Assembly: GCA_014208095.1 (NCBI GenBank)
Contig: JACHMT010000002.1
Coordinates: 1,364,001 to 1,428,000 of the forward strand
Length of the DNA: 64,000 bases
Source of the DNA: Actinospineispora eucalypti
Lineage (GTDB): Bacteria; Actinomycetota; Actinomycetes; Mycobacteriales; Pseudonocardiaceae
Reading direction: 5' to 3'
The translations under genes and the position numbers were made by a program. Under the pieces are notes generated by a model that did no database searches, was not told the DNA's origin, and saw only the letters and a list, made by a program, of their open reading frames with translations. This document shows, one piece after another, positions 24,926 through 35,679 of the stretch (positions are counted from its first letter, which is position 1; every line of letters begins with the position of its first letter).

Positions 24926-26598
24926 TCATCTCGGCGATCGTGCTGGTCCTCGTGATGGCGCTGCTGATCGGCGCCCGAGGGGTCGCGGCGATCCGCAGCA
25001 CGTCCGACTTCCTGGTCGCCTCGCGGCGGATCTCCCCCGCGCTGAACGCGGCGGCGGTGTCCGGCGAGTACATCTCGGTCGCCTCCTTCCTCGGCGTGGC
25101 CGGCCTGGTGTTGAAGGACGGGATCGGCGCGCTCTGGTACGGGGTCGGCTTCGCCGCCGGCTACATCGCGATGCTGTCACTGGTCGCGGCGCCGATGCGG
25201 CGGACCGGGGCGCTCACCGTGCCCGACTTCGCCGAGGCCCGGTTCGGCTCCTCTGGGCTGCGGCGGCTGTCCGGCGCCGTGGTACTGGTGATCGCCACGC
25301 TGTACCTGGTGCCCCAGTTCAAGGCGGCCGGACTGGTGCTCACCGTGGTGAGCGGGACCCCGTACTGGGTGGGGGTGGTCGTGGCCGGGGTGGCGGTCAG
25401 CGTCACCCTGGCGCTGGGCGGGATGCGCGCCGCGACCTACGTGCAGGCCTTCCAGTTCGGCCTGAAGCTGCTGCTGTTCATCGTGCCGGCGGTCTGGCTG
25501 GTCCTCCAGGTCGGCGGGGACGCCCGCCGGGAGGCGCTGGCCCCGGTGGAGTTCACCCGGTTCGAGCGCCCGACACCGGTGGAGTTCCGGCTCGGCGTGG
25601 ACCTGACGATCGGCGCCCCGACCACGGTCTCCGTCGCCGGCCGGCCCCCGGAGGAGCTGGCTCCCGGCCGCTACCACGCCGAGGCCGGCAGCACCTGGAC
25701 GTTCGCCGAGGGTGCCGCCGTGCCGAGGGTGGACGGGGCACTGCCGCCCGGCGGGGCGGACTGGTCACGCCCGCTGCTCGACGCCGGCGGCCCCGGCGGC
25801 CCGGTGCTCGCCACGTTGTCGCTGCTGGTGGCCACGGTGCTGGGCGCCATGGGGCTGCCCCACATCATCGTGCGGTTCCACACCAGCTCCGACGGGCGCG
25901 GGGCCCGGCGCACGGCGGCGATCACGGTGGCCCTGCTGAGCGTGTTCTACCTGTTCCCCGGCGTGTACGGGGCGCTGGGCGCGGTGCTGTTGCCCGAGCT
26001 CTACCTGTCCGGCGGGACCGACACGGTGGTCGTCGCGCTGCCGGCCCGGGTGGACTCCGGCTGGGCGGGTGGGCTGCTCACCGCGATGCTCTCGGCCGGC
26101 GCGTTCGCCGCGTTCCTCGCCACCTCCCTCGGCCTGCTGCTCGCGCTGTCCGGCGCGGTGTCGCACGACCTGCTCCCCGGGGCCACGGTGCGTCGGCTGC
26201 GGCTGACCACCCTGGGCGCCGCCCTGTGTGTGGTCGCGCTGGCGCTGCAGGCCGCGCACCTGGACGTCGGCGCGATGGTGACCTCGGCGTTCACCGTCGC
26301 CGCATCCACCTTCTGCCCGCTGCTGGTGCTCGGGATCTGGTGGTCGCGCCTGACCGCACCGGCCGCGGTGGCTGGCATGCTGGTCGGGCTGGCGGCCTCC
26401 GCCGGGGCGATCGGGACGGGCCTGCTAGGAGCCCCACCACCGGGGATCGTGGCCGCGCTGCTGGGCCAACCGGCGCTGTGGTCGGTACCGCTGGCCTTCC
26501 TGACGATGGTGCTGGTGTCGCTGCGCGGGCGGCCGCCGGCCTGGGCAAACGCGGCGATGCTGCGGCTGCACCTGGACGAGACGCGGAACTCTCCCTGA
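24922..26598 (+). CDS. Sodium:solute symporter (SSS family), acetate/pyruvate type
   Basis: 558 residues from GTG 24922 with about 13 membrane segments. SSS signatures: SDFLVASRRISPALNAAAVSGEYISVASFLGVAGLV, LTVPDFAEARFG, GMRAATYVQAFQFGLKLLLF, MGLPHIIVRFHTSSDGRGAR. An extra-cytoplasmic insert (about 200-290, VEFRLGVDLTIGAPTTVS...) is longer than in the second symporter here. Fourth gene of a fully overlapping unit with the LytS/LytTR pair. Likely monocarboxylate uptake; substrate unproven. Confidence 0.88.
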   Translation: MIISAIVLVLVMALLIGARGVAAIRSTSDFLVASRRISPALNAAAVSGEYISVASFLGVAGLVLKDGIGALWYGVGFAAGYIAMLSLVAAPMRRTGALTVPDFAEARFGSSGLRRLSGAVVLVIATLYLVPQFKAAGLVLTVVSGTPYWVGVVVAGVAVSVTLALGGMRAATYVQAFQFGLKLLLFIVPAVWLVLQVGGDARREALAPVEFTRFERPTPVEFRLGVDLTIGAPTTVSVAGRPPEELAPGRYHAEAGSTWTFAEGAAVPRVDGALPPGGADWSRPLLDAGGPGGPVLATLSLLVATVLGAMGLPHIIVRFHTSSDGRGARRTAAITVALLSVFYLFPGVYGALGAVLLPELYLSGGTDTVVVALPARVDSGWAGGLLTAMLSAGAFAAFLATSLGLLLALSGAVSHDLLPGATVRRLRLTTLGAALCVVALALQAAHLDVGAMVTSAFTVAASTFCPLLVLGIWWSRLTAPAAVAGMLVGLAASAGAIGTGLLGAPPPGIVAALLGQPALWSVPLAFLTMVLVSLRGRPPAWANAAMLRLHLDETRNSP

Positions 26599-26660
26599 CC
26601 GTTCGTCGGATATTACGACCGCTCGTCAGCCGTTCGTCGCCCCCTCTAACGACGCGTCGT
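26598..26660 (+). promoter_or_regulatory. Direct-repeat array, candidate LytTR binding sites
   Basis: ACCGTTCGTC (26598), ACCGCTCGTC (26618, 20 bp later) and GCCGTTCGTC (26629), then the perfect palindrome ACGACGCGTCGT (26649-26660). All lie upstream of the DUF485/symporter operon and directly after the first symporter. LytTR regulators bind short direct repeats about two helix turns apart, so the upstream response regulator is the obvious candidate. Confidence 0.5.
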
Positions 26661-26736
26661 ACGCCACCTTTCAACTTCCTTAAGAGGAGCTTTAGCTGTG
26701 CACCCCTGAGGATTCGCACAGTGCAAGGAGGCACCC

Positions 26737-27065
26737 GTGTCGAGTGAACCACCGACACAGACGCGCGACTGGGCGGCTGTACAGGCCAGCCCCGAGTTCC
26801 AGCGGCTGCGGCACCGGCTGCGCAGCGTCGTGTTCCCGGTCTGTGCGCTGTTCCTGGGTTGGTACCTGCTGTACGTCGTCATGTGCAGCTACGCGCCGGC
26901 GCTCATGTCGACCAAGATCGTCGGCAACGTGAACCTGGCCCTGGTGTTCGGCCTGCTCCAGTTCGTGTCCACCTTCGCCATCACCACCTGGTACGTCCGC
27001 TACGCGAACCGGAAGCTCGACCCGCTGGCCGGCCAGCTGCGCGACGAGCTCGAGGAGGCACGGGC

Positions 27066-27069
<4 letters not shown>
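26737..27069 (+). CDS. DUF485 membrane protein
   Basis: 110 residues, GTG start behind AAGGAGG. Classic DUF485 layout: a soluble N-terminus with SPEFQRLRHRLRSVVFP, then two helices (VCALFLGWYLLYVVMCSYAP and LALVFGLLQFVSTFAITTWYVRYANRKLDPLA). Proteins of this family (YjcH, MctB) are encoded just before acetate/monocarboxylate symporters; the stop overlaps the ActP-like start here too. Confidence 0.92.
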
Positions 27070-28709
<1,640 letters not shown>

Positions 28710-28730
28710 CCCGCCCGAACGCACTGCCAG

Positions 28731-28771
28731 CCCGGCACGGCCGCTCAGTCGGCCGTGCCGGGTATTTCTTT
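28731..28771 (+). terminator. Intrinsic terminator after actP
   Basis: A perfect 13-bp stem (CCCGGCACGGCCG with CGGCCGTGCCGGG), 6-nt loop, followed by TATTTCTTT. The clearest Rho-independent terminator in the window. Confidence 0.92.
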
Positions 28772-28832
28772 GATCGACTTGGTTCTCCCGGGCAGTATTC
28801 ATGGTGTCGCGGTACGGAAGGAGGGAACAACC

Positions 28833-29549
28833 TTGGACAGATCGGCCCGCTTCCATCCTCCGCTTCTCACCCGCGATCAGCAGCGGCATCTCTGGAAACT
28901 GTCGATCGTGATCATTGCCTTGGCCGCCGCGGGCGGGGCGGCGGCGTCCGTTCTCCTGCCGAAGACCTACATGGCGCGCACGCTGATCGAGTACCGGCTG
29001 TCCGACGAGGACAACGCCCGCAGGGCTCCCGACGGCACGTACCCGCGCGCCTTCGCCACCGAGACGGCCCTGATGCAGAGCCGGGCCGTGCTCGGCCCGG
29101 TGGCCGAGTCGAACGGCGTCCAGCCGGACCGCCTCGCCGGGCAGGTCCGGGTGGAACTGCTGCCGGACAGTTCGGTGATCCAGGTGGACGTCCTGAGCGG
29201 GGACCAGACGTCCGGCGTCAAGCTGGCCGGAGACATCGCCGACCGGTACCTGGCGGTGGTCTACGAGCGGTCGCCCAGGAAGTACATCGAGGATCAGCTC
29301 CGTGCCGCGCAGCGGCAACGGGCCGCCGCGCTGCAGGGGCGCAAGGACATCCTGAACCTCACCGGCGAGCACGCGGCCGTGGTCGAGCCGGCTCACCCGG
29401 TTCCCGCCGAAACTTCGCCGAGCCCGGTGACCACCGGGGCCATCGGCCTGGTCTGCGGACTGCTCGCCGCCGCGGGAGTCGCCTGGATAGTCGCCGCACG
29501 CTATCGCCGGCGCAACGCGAACCGCGGCTACCGCAGGCCGGCCCCATGA
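28833..29549 (+). CDS. Wzz/chain-length-determinant-like membrane protein
   Basis: 238 residues from TTG 28833, chosen because AAGGAGGGA ends six bases upstream. One helix near the N-terminus (LSIVIIALAAAGGAAASVLLPKTYMARTLIEYRL), a large extracytoplasmic coiled part (FATETALMQSRAVLGPVAESNGV, YIEDQLRAAQRQRAAALQGRKD) and a second helix near the C-terminus (IGLVCGLLAAAGVAWIVAARYRRR). This is the Wzz/YveK arrangement of polysaccharide co-polymerases, but no kinase domain or polysaccharide genes are near. The 3' end overlaps the convergent MFS gene by 22 bp. Confidence 0.72.
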   Translation: MDRSARFHPPLLTRDQQRHLWKLSIVIIALAAAGGAAASVLLPKTYMARTLIEYRLSDEDNARRAPDGTYPRAFATETALMQSRAVLGPVAESNGVQPDRLAGQVRVELLPDSSVIQVDVLSGDQTSGVKLAGDIADRYLAVVYERSPRKYIEDQLRAAQRQRAAALQGRKDILNLTGEHAAVVEPAHPVPAETSPSPVTTGAIGLVCGLLAAAGVAWIVAARYRRRNANRGYRRPAP

Positions 29550-30850
29550 GGCTCGACCGGGACGGCGCCGCCATGCTCGAGCCGTTTCCGCTGGTCCCAG
29601 CGCGCACCGGCGACGACCGCGAACGCCGAGACGAGGAACATGAGTGACACCGGCCAGTAGGCGTGTCCGGGTGTGACGGTGATGAGCGCGAAGCCGAGCA
29701 GCGGCGCCAGGCCGCCGGCGATGCCCCCGGTCTCCTTTCCGGTGCCGAGGCCGGATGCCCGCACGCTGGTCGGGAACTGGCGGGCGAAGTACGCCCCGGA
29801 TGCGGCGAGCATGGCGGGGATGATGATGCCGGTGCTGGCGATCAGCACGGCCCAGATGGCCAGCGGTGCGCCGGTGTCCAGCGCCCAGAAGAACGGGAAC
29901 GCAATGAGCGCGATCCCGGCCGCGCCGACCAGCAGCACCCGCGCCGCGTCGTACCGGTCGCAGAGCCAGCCGGCGACCGGGACCGCGGCGATGGCGACGG
30001 CGCTGGCCAGCGTGACGCCGAATGCCCCGACGTTCGCCGGCACCCCCCGGAACTCGGTCAGGTAGGACAGGCTGAACGTCTTGAACAGGTAGCTGGCGCT
30101 CAGGTAGCCGATGGTCACCAACCCCACGGCGCCCACCCCGCGCCAGTGGTGTCGCAGCAGGTCGCGCAGCGGGGTGGCGTGGGTGCGCCGGTCGTCGTCA
30201 TCGGCCACCCGGGCGAACTCGGGTGTCTCCGGCATCCGGGTGCGCACCCAGTACCCCACTCCCACCAGCGCGAAGCTCGCCACGAACGGGATGCGCCAGC
30301 CCCAGGTCTCCAGGAACTCGCGGTCCAGGCTGGTGAGCACGGCGACGGTGAGCGATGCGGCGAACAGCCCGATGTTGACGCCCAGCGCGGGCAGGGACCC
30401 GAACCGGCCCCGGGTGCGGGCGCCCGCGTGCTCGTAGGACACCGCCACGGCGCTGCCGAACTCGGCCCCGGCACCCAGCCCCTGGCCCAGCCGGAGCACG
30501 ACCAGCAGGATCGGCGCGAAAACGCCGATCGAGCCGTACGACGGGATGAGCCCGATCAGCCCGGACGAGACGCCCATGAGCAGGAACGTGAGGGACAGGA
30601 CGCGCTTGCGGCCGATCTTGTCGCCGACGTAGCCGAAGAAGATCCCGCTCAGCGGGCGGACCACGAAACCGACGGTGAACGTGGCGATCGAGGCGAGTGT
30701 CCCGGCCACCGAGCTCTGCCCGGGGAAGAAGACCTTGCCGAAGACCAGCGCGGCCATCGAGGCGAACAGGTAGAAGTCGTACCACTCCAGCGCCGAGCCG
30801 ATGACCACGGCCGGGCCGACCGTGCGCGCAGAGGTGTCGGACTGACTCAT
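29528..30850 (-). CDS. MFS transporter, metabolite:H+ symporter (MHS) family
   Basis: 440 residues with 12 predicted helices. MHS features: GSALEWYDFYLFASMAALVFGKVFFP in helix 1 and RPLSGIFFGYVGDKIGRKRVLSLTF in the loop 2-3 motif, plus WGWRIPFVASFALVGVGYWVRTRMPETPEFA. Likely imports an organic acid such as shikimate, citrate or an aromatic acid. It is single and not obviously tied to the flanking genes. The 3' end overlaps the Wzz-like gene. Confidence 0.88.
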   Translation of the reverse strand: MSQSDTSARTVGPAVVIGSALEWYDFYLFASMAALVFGKVFFPGQSSVAGTLASIATFTVGFVVRPLSGIFFGYVGDKIGRKRVLSLTFLLMGVSSGLIGLIPSYGSIGVFAPILLVVLRLGQGLGAGAEFGSAVAVSYEHAGARTRGRFGSLPALGVNIGLFAASLTVAVLTSLDREFLETWGWRIPFVASFALVGVGYWVRTRMPETPEFARVADDDDRRTHATPLRDLLRHHWRGVGAVGLVTIGYLSASYLFKTFSLSYLTEFRGVPANVGAFGVTLASAVAIAAVPVAGWLCDRYDAARVLLVGAAGIALIAFPFFWALDTGAPLAIWAVLIASTGIIIPAMLAASGAYFARQFPTSVRASGLGTGKETGGIAGGLAPLLGFALITVTPGHAYWPVSLMFLVSAFAVVAGARWDQRKRLEHGGAVPVEPHGAGLR

Positions 30851-30998
30851 GGGCGCTTCCGTCCTTCTGCGTCGTTGCCAGCGGACCAGCCTCAGATCGT
30901 ACCGTCTAGTGAAACAGTCATTCTGCTCCGTGGTCCTTGCTTCATACCCTGATCGAGTGAACAGGTCAAGTCGCCCCGCGGGCGGCCCACTTGGACAT

Positions 30999-31059
30999 GA
31001 TCGCCGACGGTGGCGGTACAACCGCGATTTTCGCTGCTCAACCACCACCGACAGCGATC
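30999..31059. repeat. Intergenic palindromic element, copy A
   Basis: 19-bp arms (30999-31017 and 31041-31059; 16 of 19 match) around a 23-nt loop, between the MFS and cupin genes. The left arm plus loop (GTGGCGGTACAACCGCGA) and the right end (ACCACCGACAGCG...TCAA.G.CAACGCG, to 31069) are repeated at 41256-41371. A small dispersed non-coding repeat, possibly MITE-like. Confidence 0.6.
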
Positions 31060-31078
31060 AAGGTCAACGCGCCGCGGT

Positions 31079-31489
31079 CTAGCGGCCAACCTCGTCGGGC
31101 GTCCGCGACGACTCGAGGTGGTAGAGCTCCGGGAGGTGGACCATGACCGGCTCCTGGGAGCTCCGCGCGATCACCACAACCGCCGGCTCGTCGGGGTCGG
31201 GGTTCTCCTCCCGGTGCGGGACGAACGGGGGCACGTAAAGGAAGTCACCGGGGCCGGCGTCGACGCGCACCTCGCCCGTGCCGTCGTGGAAGTAGAACAC
31301 CGGGTGGCCGCTGACCACGAAGACCGCGGCCTCGGTCGGGCCGTGGTGGTGGTTCGGCGTGGAGCTGCCGGGCGGGTTGCTCACCATGCCCATCCACAGG
31401 GCGGACGATCCCACCCGCTCGCCACTGATCGCGGTGAACCCGTCCAGTTGGCCCGCGCGCACGTGGTGCACCCGATTCTGAGTGGTCAT
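31079..31489 (-). CDS. Cupin-domain protein
   Basis: 136 residues. Cupin motif 1 is seen in SSTPNHHHGPTEAAVFVVSGHPVFYF (three histidines and a Glu for metal) and motif 2 in VDAGPGDFLYVPPFVPHREENP. A small single-domain cupin, probably metal-binding; may be an isomerase, dioxygenase or sensor. No partner gene identified. The start has GGAGGAAG upstream on the minus strand. Confidence 0.82.
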   Translation of the reverse strand: MTTQNRVHHVRAGQLDGFTAISGERVGSSALWMGMVSNPPGSSTPNHHHGPTEAAVFVVSGHPVFYFHDGTGEVRVDAGPGDFLYVPPFVPHREENPDPDEPAVVVIARSSQEPVMVHLPELYHLESSRTPDEVGR

Positions 31490-31843
31490 GACTTCCTCCT
31501 TCTCCGGACCTTGCTGACCTCCTCAGAGTGCGTTCGTCCCGGCGAAACCGGCGAGGATTGTTGCCGTTTCCGGGACGAGGTCCGCCCACGGTCGGGCCGG
31601 CGCGGCTCCGGTCCCGCCCGGCGCCTTTTCGCTCGGTGCCGACGAACCGAACCCAACCAACACCGATCACGTTCCGTAACGAGGCTGGCGGGCGGTGTGG
31701 TCTCCCACTCCGAGCGGCCAGAGCGCCGAAGGGCAGCCCAGTCGTCTCGATCCATGATCAAAAGGCGACTGCGCTGCCACTCGGCGACCGCCGGGGCGGG
31801 TTGAGCGGCGCCTGGGGCCTGTGCGGCTCACAGCGGAGCTCGC
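31490..31843. other. Non-coding stretch, no convincing feature
   Basis: 354 bases between the cupin start and the hydrolase stop. Open frames here are Arg-rich without recognisable motifs. It must hold the cupin promoter and possibly the 3' end of the hydantoin operon; I see no strong hairpin. Confidence 0.5.
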
Positions 31844-33121
31844 TCAGAGCGTGTCCCGCGGCTGATCGAGCCGGAGCAGGGTGCCGGCCAGCACGCGGAT
31901 ACCGGTCTCGATGTCCGGAAGGTCGGTCCACTCCTCGGGACAGTGGCTGCGCCCGCCCCGCGACGGTACGAAGATCATCCCCATCGGGCACAGCCGAGCC
32001 AGGTGGACGGCGTCGTGGGTCGCCCCGCTGGGCACCGGCAGCCAGGGCTCACCGAGCGACCCGGCCACCCCGGCGATCACCTCGTGCACGTCGGCGCTGA
32101 CCGGCCGGCGCTCGTTGTCCCGCGACCAGTCGATCTCCACATCAACCCCGGAGCGGCCGGCCAGCTCGCGGATCTCCTCGGCCAGCCGCAGCTGCGCCGA
32201 GGACAGCCACCCGGTGTCCACGCTGCGCATCTCGGCGTGCATGCGCACCGCCGCCGGCACCACGTTCGGCGAGCCGGGCTCCGCGACCAACCGGGAGGTG
32301 GTCGCCACCCCGTGCACCGGGGCGCCACACGCGGTCCGCCGTACCGCGAGCACCGCCTCCGCCGCCGCGACCAGCGCGTCCCGCCGGTCCCCCATCGGCA
32401 TCGTGCCGGCGTGGTCCGCCCGCCCCCGGAACGTGGCCAGCAGCCGCTCGATCCCGGCGATCGCGGTCACCACCCCCAGCCCGACCCCGCGCTCCTCCAG
32501 CACCGGCCCCTGCTCGACGTGCAGCTCGACGTACCCGGCCAACCGGTGCCGGGCGAAGGCGGCCGCCGACCCGAGCACCCCGTCCGGCTCCAGCCCGAAC
32601 CCGGCGTACCGCTCACCCAGCCGCATCCCGGCCGCATCCCGGCGGTCCAGGTCGGACGCGGTCAGCTCGCCGGCCAGCGCGCGGCTGCCCAGGCAGCTCA
32701 GCCCGAAGTCGTTGGACTCCTCGCCGAGGAAGTCCACCACCAGCAGGTCCCGGCGCAGCCGGATGCCGCGCTCGCGCAACAGCCGTACCGTCTCCAGGGC
32801 GCCGAGCACCCCGACCACCCCGTCGAACCGCCCACCAGACTCCACCGTGTCCGTGTGCGACCCGGTGACCAGCGCGGGCGCGGCCGGATCCAGGCCCGGC
32901 AGCACCCCGACGACGTTCCCCGCACCATCCAGGCGCACGTCCAGCCCGGCCTCGCGCATCCGCCGGCGCACCCAGTCACGCGACGCCCGGTAGGGCTCGG
33001 AGAAGACCGTCCTGGTCCAGCCACCGCTTTCCGGCGCGCGGATCCCGGCCAGCTCGCTCAGGTCCTGCTCGACCCGCTCACCCACCGGTCGCAGCGCCTC
33101 GAAGTCGGCGCCGGCGGTCAC
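31844..33121 (-). CDS. hyuC: M20 amidohydrolase: N-carbamoyl-amino acid / allantoate type
   Basis: 425 residues from a GTG overlapping the hydantoinase stop. Metal-site motifs of the carbamoylase/allantoate amidohydrolase group are present: GSHTDTVESGGRFDGVVGVLGALE, DFLGEESNDFGLSCLGS, HVEQGPVLEERG, and FRGRADHAGTMPMGDRRDA in the dimerisation domain, with GATHDAVHLA and RGGRSHCPEEW at the end. It would hydrolyse N-carbamoyl amino acids, 3-ureidopropionate or a similar ureide to amine, CO2 and ammonia, after ring opening by the adjacent hydantoinase. Confidence 0.9.
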   Translation of the reverse strand: MTAGADFEALRPVGERVEQDLSELAGIRAPESGGWTRTVFSEPYRASRDWVRRRMREAGLDVRLDGAGNVVGVLPGLDPAAPALVTGSHTDTVESGGRFDGVVGVLGALETVRLLRERGIRLRRDLLVVDFLGEESNDFGLSCLGSRALAGELTASDLDRRDAAGMRLGERYAGFGLEPDGVLGSAAAFARHRLAGYVELHVEQGPVLEERGVGLGVVTAIAGIERLLATFRGRADHAGTMPMGDRRDALVAAAEAVLAVRRTACGAPVHGVATTSRLVAEPGSPNVVPAAVRMHAEMRSVDTGWLSSAQLRLAEEIRELAGRSGVDVEIDWSRDNERRPVSADVHEVIAGVAGSLGEPWLPVPSGATHDAVHLARLCPMGMIFVPSRGGRSHCPEEWTDLPDIETGIRVLAGTLLRLDQPRDTL

Positions 33122-34500
33122 AGCGTGGCCCGCCGCAGGAACCGGCCCCGGCCGTCGGCTCCGACGTACTCGCCGTTGCGGGCGATCAGCTCACCCCGGG
33201 AGTACACCGCCTCCAGCGCACCCGGCAGTGTCCACCCCTCGTAGGGGGTGTAGTCCATCCGCTGCTGTTGGGTCGCCGCGCTGATCGTGGTCGCCCCGTC
33301 CGGGTCCAGCACCACGATGTCGGCGTCCGCGCCGGCCACGATCGCGCCCTTGGCCGGGAACAGGCCGAACTGCCGGGCCGGGGTGGTCGCGGTCAGCTCG
33401 ACCAGCTTCTCCAGCGAGATCCGGCCGGCCCGCACACCCTCGGCGTACATCACGATCATCCGGTGCTCCACCCCCGGCCCGCCGTTCGGGATGGCCCGGA
33501 AGTCGTGTTCGCCGAGCCGCTGCTTCTCGGTCAGGCAGAACGGGCAGTGGTCGGAGCTGACCACGCCCAGGGTGCCGGCGCGCAGGCCGCGCCACAACGC
33601 GTCGCGGTGCTCCCGGGTGCGCAGCGGCGGTGTGAGCACCACCTTCGCCGGCTCGAAGCCCGGCGCGTCGTAGAGCGAGCGGTCCAGGGTCAGGTAGTGC
33701 GTGCAGGTCTCCCCCGCCACCGCCCACTCACGGGCCCGCGCCTCGGCCACCGCCGCCACGGCACCCTCGGTGGACAGGTGCACGAAGTACAGCGGCGCGT
33801 CCGCCATGCGGGAGATCCGGATGGCCCGCTGCACCGCTTCCACCTCGGTGGACGGCGGCCGGGCCAGCTCGTGCGAGGCGGGCCCGGTGCGGCCGGCCGC
33901 CACCAGCTCGGCGGCCAGCCGGTCGATCACGTCACCGTTCTCGGCGTGCACGCACACCTGACCGCCCAGCGCGCTGGAGCGGCGCAGCACCTCGAACAGG
34001 TCCCCGTCGTGCAGCATCAGGGTGCCCCGGTAGGCCATGAAGACCTTGAAGCTGGTCACCCCGGACTCCACGATCTCGGGGAACTCGTCGGTCGCCCCGT
34101 CGTAGAGGTCGGTCACGCACATGTGGAAGCCGTAGTCGACGACCGCCCGCTCCTCGGCCCGCGCCCGGTGCGCCTGCAGCGAGGACACCAGCTTCTCCCC
34201 CGGCGGCTGCATGGCGAAGTCGACCACGGTGGTGGTGCCGCCGCAGGCCGCGGCCCGGGTCCCGGAGGCGAAGTCGTCGGCCGTGGTGGTGCCCATCATC
34301 GGCGAGTCGATGTGGGTGTGCACGTCCACCCCGCCCGGCAGCAGGAACCGGCCGGTGCAGTCCTCCCGCCGCACATCGGTGATCGGCAGCCCGGCCAGGT
34401 CACCGATCGCCTCGACCTTCCCGTCCCGCACCAGCACGTCGGCCCGCACGGTCCCGCCGCTGTTCACCACCTGCCCGCCGGACAACAACAAGTACCGCAC
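33118..34500 (-). CDS. hydA: Dihydropyrimidinase / D-hydantoinase
   Basis: 460 residues of the cyclic amidohydrolase family. Metal ligands: DVHTHID near residue 60, the carboxylated Lys in TSFKVFMAYRGTL, CVHAENGD, YFVHLSTEG and SSDHCPFCLTEKQ. It hydrolyses the cyclic imide ring of dihydropyrimidines or 5-substituted hydantoins. First gene of a two-gene operon with the carbamoylase; the promoter region carries two LacI-type operators, so the divergent LacI gene is the likely repressor. Confidence 0.92.
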   Translation of the reverse strand: MRYLLLSGGQVVNSGGTVRADVLVRDGKVEAIGDLAGLPITDVRREDCTGRFLLPGGVDVHTHIDSPMMGTTTADDFASGTRAAACGGTTTVVDFAMQPPGEKLVSSLQAHRARAEERAVVDYGFHMCVTDLYDGATDEFPEIVESGVTSFKVFMAYRGTLMLHDGDLFEVLRRSSALGGQVCVHAENGDVIDRLAAELVAAGRTGPASHELARPPSTEVEAVQRAIRISRMADAPLYFVHLSTEGAVAAVAEARAREWAVAGETCTHYLTLDRSLYDAPGFEPAKVVLTPPLRTREHRDALWRGLRAGTLGVVSSDHCPFCLTEKQRLGEHDFRAIPNGGPGVEHRMIVMYAEGVRAGRISLEKLVELTATTPARQFGLFPAKGAIVAGADADIVVLDPDGATTISAATQQQRMDYTPYEGWTLPGALEAVYSRGELIARNGEYVGADGRGRFLRRATL

Positions 34501-34538
34501 CTGGGCCTCCCCCGCTGGTCAGTCGCGCAAAGGCGCGC

Positions 34539-34575
34539 ACGCAAACGTTTGCGTCAAATTATTCCCAAACGTTTG
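34539..34575. promoter_or_regulatory. Two LacI-type operators, hydA/lacI divergent promoter
   Basis: ACGCAAACGTTTGCGT (34539-34554) is a perfect 16-bp palindrome; CAAACGTTTG (34566-34575), followed by CG, repeats its core with centres 24 bp apart. The central CG with AAACGTTT is the classic LacI/PurR-family operator form. Confidence 0.85.
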
Positions 34576-34632
34576 CGCAGAGTCAAGAGCCGCACCGCGA
34601 GGCGGCTCGGCCCATCCGGCAGACTCTCCGCC

Positions 34633-35679
34633 ATGGCGCCACCGAACCGGCTTTCCCGGACGGGCGCGGTGACCCTCGCCTCGCTCGCCGAGCGGCTGGG
34701 CGTGCACGTCTCCACCGTGTCCCGCGCGCTGAGCAGCCACCCGGAGGGCGTCGGAGAGGCGACCGTGCAGCGGGTCCGCGCGCTGGCCGAGGAGCTCGGC
34801 TACCGGCGGGACGAAGCGGCGCGCTCGTTGCGCACCGGCCAGACCCGGATGATCGGCGTGCTGGTGCCCAACCTGACCGACGTCGCGCACGCCACCATCT
34901 ACGACGGCATCGACCAGGCCGCCGCCCAGGCCGGCTACAACACGGTGGTGTCCAACACCCGCGACGACGTGGACCTGCGGCGCGCCCGGCTGGATCTGCT
35001 GTTGTCCCGGCGGGTGGACGGGCTGATCGTGGCCGACTCGCGCAGCGACTCGAACCTGATCCCCGAGCTGGAGCGGGCCAAGGTGCCGTTCGTGCTGGTG
35101 ATGCGGCGGCTGCCGGGCCAGGTCAGCGTCACCACCGATGACGTGGCGGGCGGCCAACTGGTCGGGGCGCACCTGTGGGAGCTGGGGCACCGGCGGGTCG
35201 GGGTGGTGGCCGGTGACCCGTCCGCGAGCACCGGGGCCGAGCGGACCCGGGGTTTCCTGGACAGGTTCGCCGATGCCGGGGTGCCGGTGCCGGACGAGTA
35301 CGTGATCGCGTCCAGCTTCCACACCGACGGCGGCTACCGGGCCGCCGCCGAGCTGCTGCGCCTGCCCGAGCCACCCACCGCGATCTTCGCGGTCAACGAC
35401 TTCACCGCGATCGGGGCGATGGGCGCGGTCCGGGACGCCGGCCTGCGGGTCGGCGTGGACGTGGCGGTCGCCGGCTACAACGACCTCGACCTCGCCCGGC
35501 ACCTGCCGATCGGGCTCACCTCGGTGGCCTCTCCGCTCACCACCATGGGTGAGCTGAGCACCCGGACGCTGTTGCGCCTGCTGGCCGGCGGGTCGGCCAG
35601 ATCGGTCCGGCTCCCGCCGACCCTGCGGGCGCGCGGGTCCACCCTCAACTCCCGCCGGCCACGACCATCGGACGGCTGA
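34633..35679 (+). CDS. LacI-family transcriptional repressor
   Basis: 348 residues from ATG 34633. HTH at residues about 14-60 (VTLASLAERLGVHVSTVSRALSSHPEGVGEATVQRVRALAEELGY), then the periplasmic-binding-like effector domain (MIGVLVPNLTDVAHATIYDGIDQAAAQAGY ... DVAVAGYNDLDLARHLPIGLTSV). Divergent from the hydantoinase operon with two AAACGTTT operators between, so it likely represses that operon and itself, with a hydantoin or pyrimidine breakdown product as inducer. Confidence 0.92.
   Translation: MAPPNRLSRTGAVTLASLAERLGVHVSTVSRALSSHPEGVGEATVQRVRALAEELGYRRDEAARSLRTGQTRMIGVLVPNLTDVAHATIYDGIDQAAAQAGYNTVVSNTRDDVDLRRARLDLLLSRRVDGLIVADSRSDSNLIPELERAKVPFVLVMRRLPGQVSVTTDDVAGGQLVGAHLWELGHRRVGVVAGDPSASTGAERTRGFLDRFADAGVPVPDEYVIASSFHTDGGYRAAAELLRLPEPPTAIFAVNDFTAIGAMGAVRDAGLRVGVDVAVAGYNDLDLARHLPIGLTSVASPLTTMGELSTRTLLRLLAGGSARSVRLPPTLRARGSTLNSRRPRPSDG

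Noticed and set aside
28755..28832. Earlier GTG start for the Wzz-like gene
   Set aside because: It would begin inside the actP terminator stem; TTG 28833 has an excellent ribosome-binding site.
31486..31761. Possible 91-aa minus-strand gene starting MIMDRDDWAALRRSG
   Set aside because: Arg/Ser-rich composition, no ribosome-binding site, no domain; overlaps the cupin promoter region.
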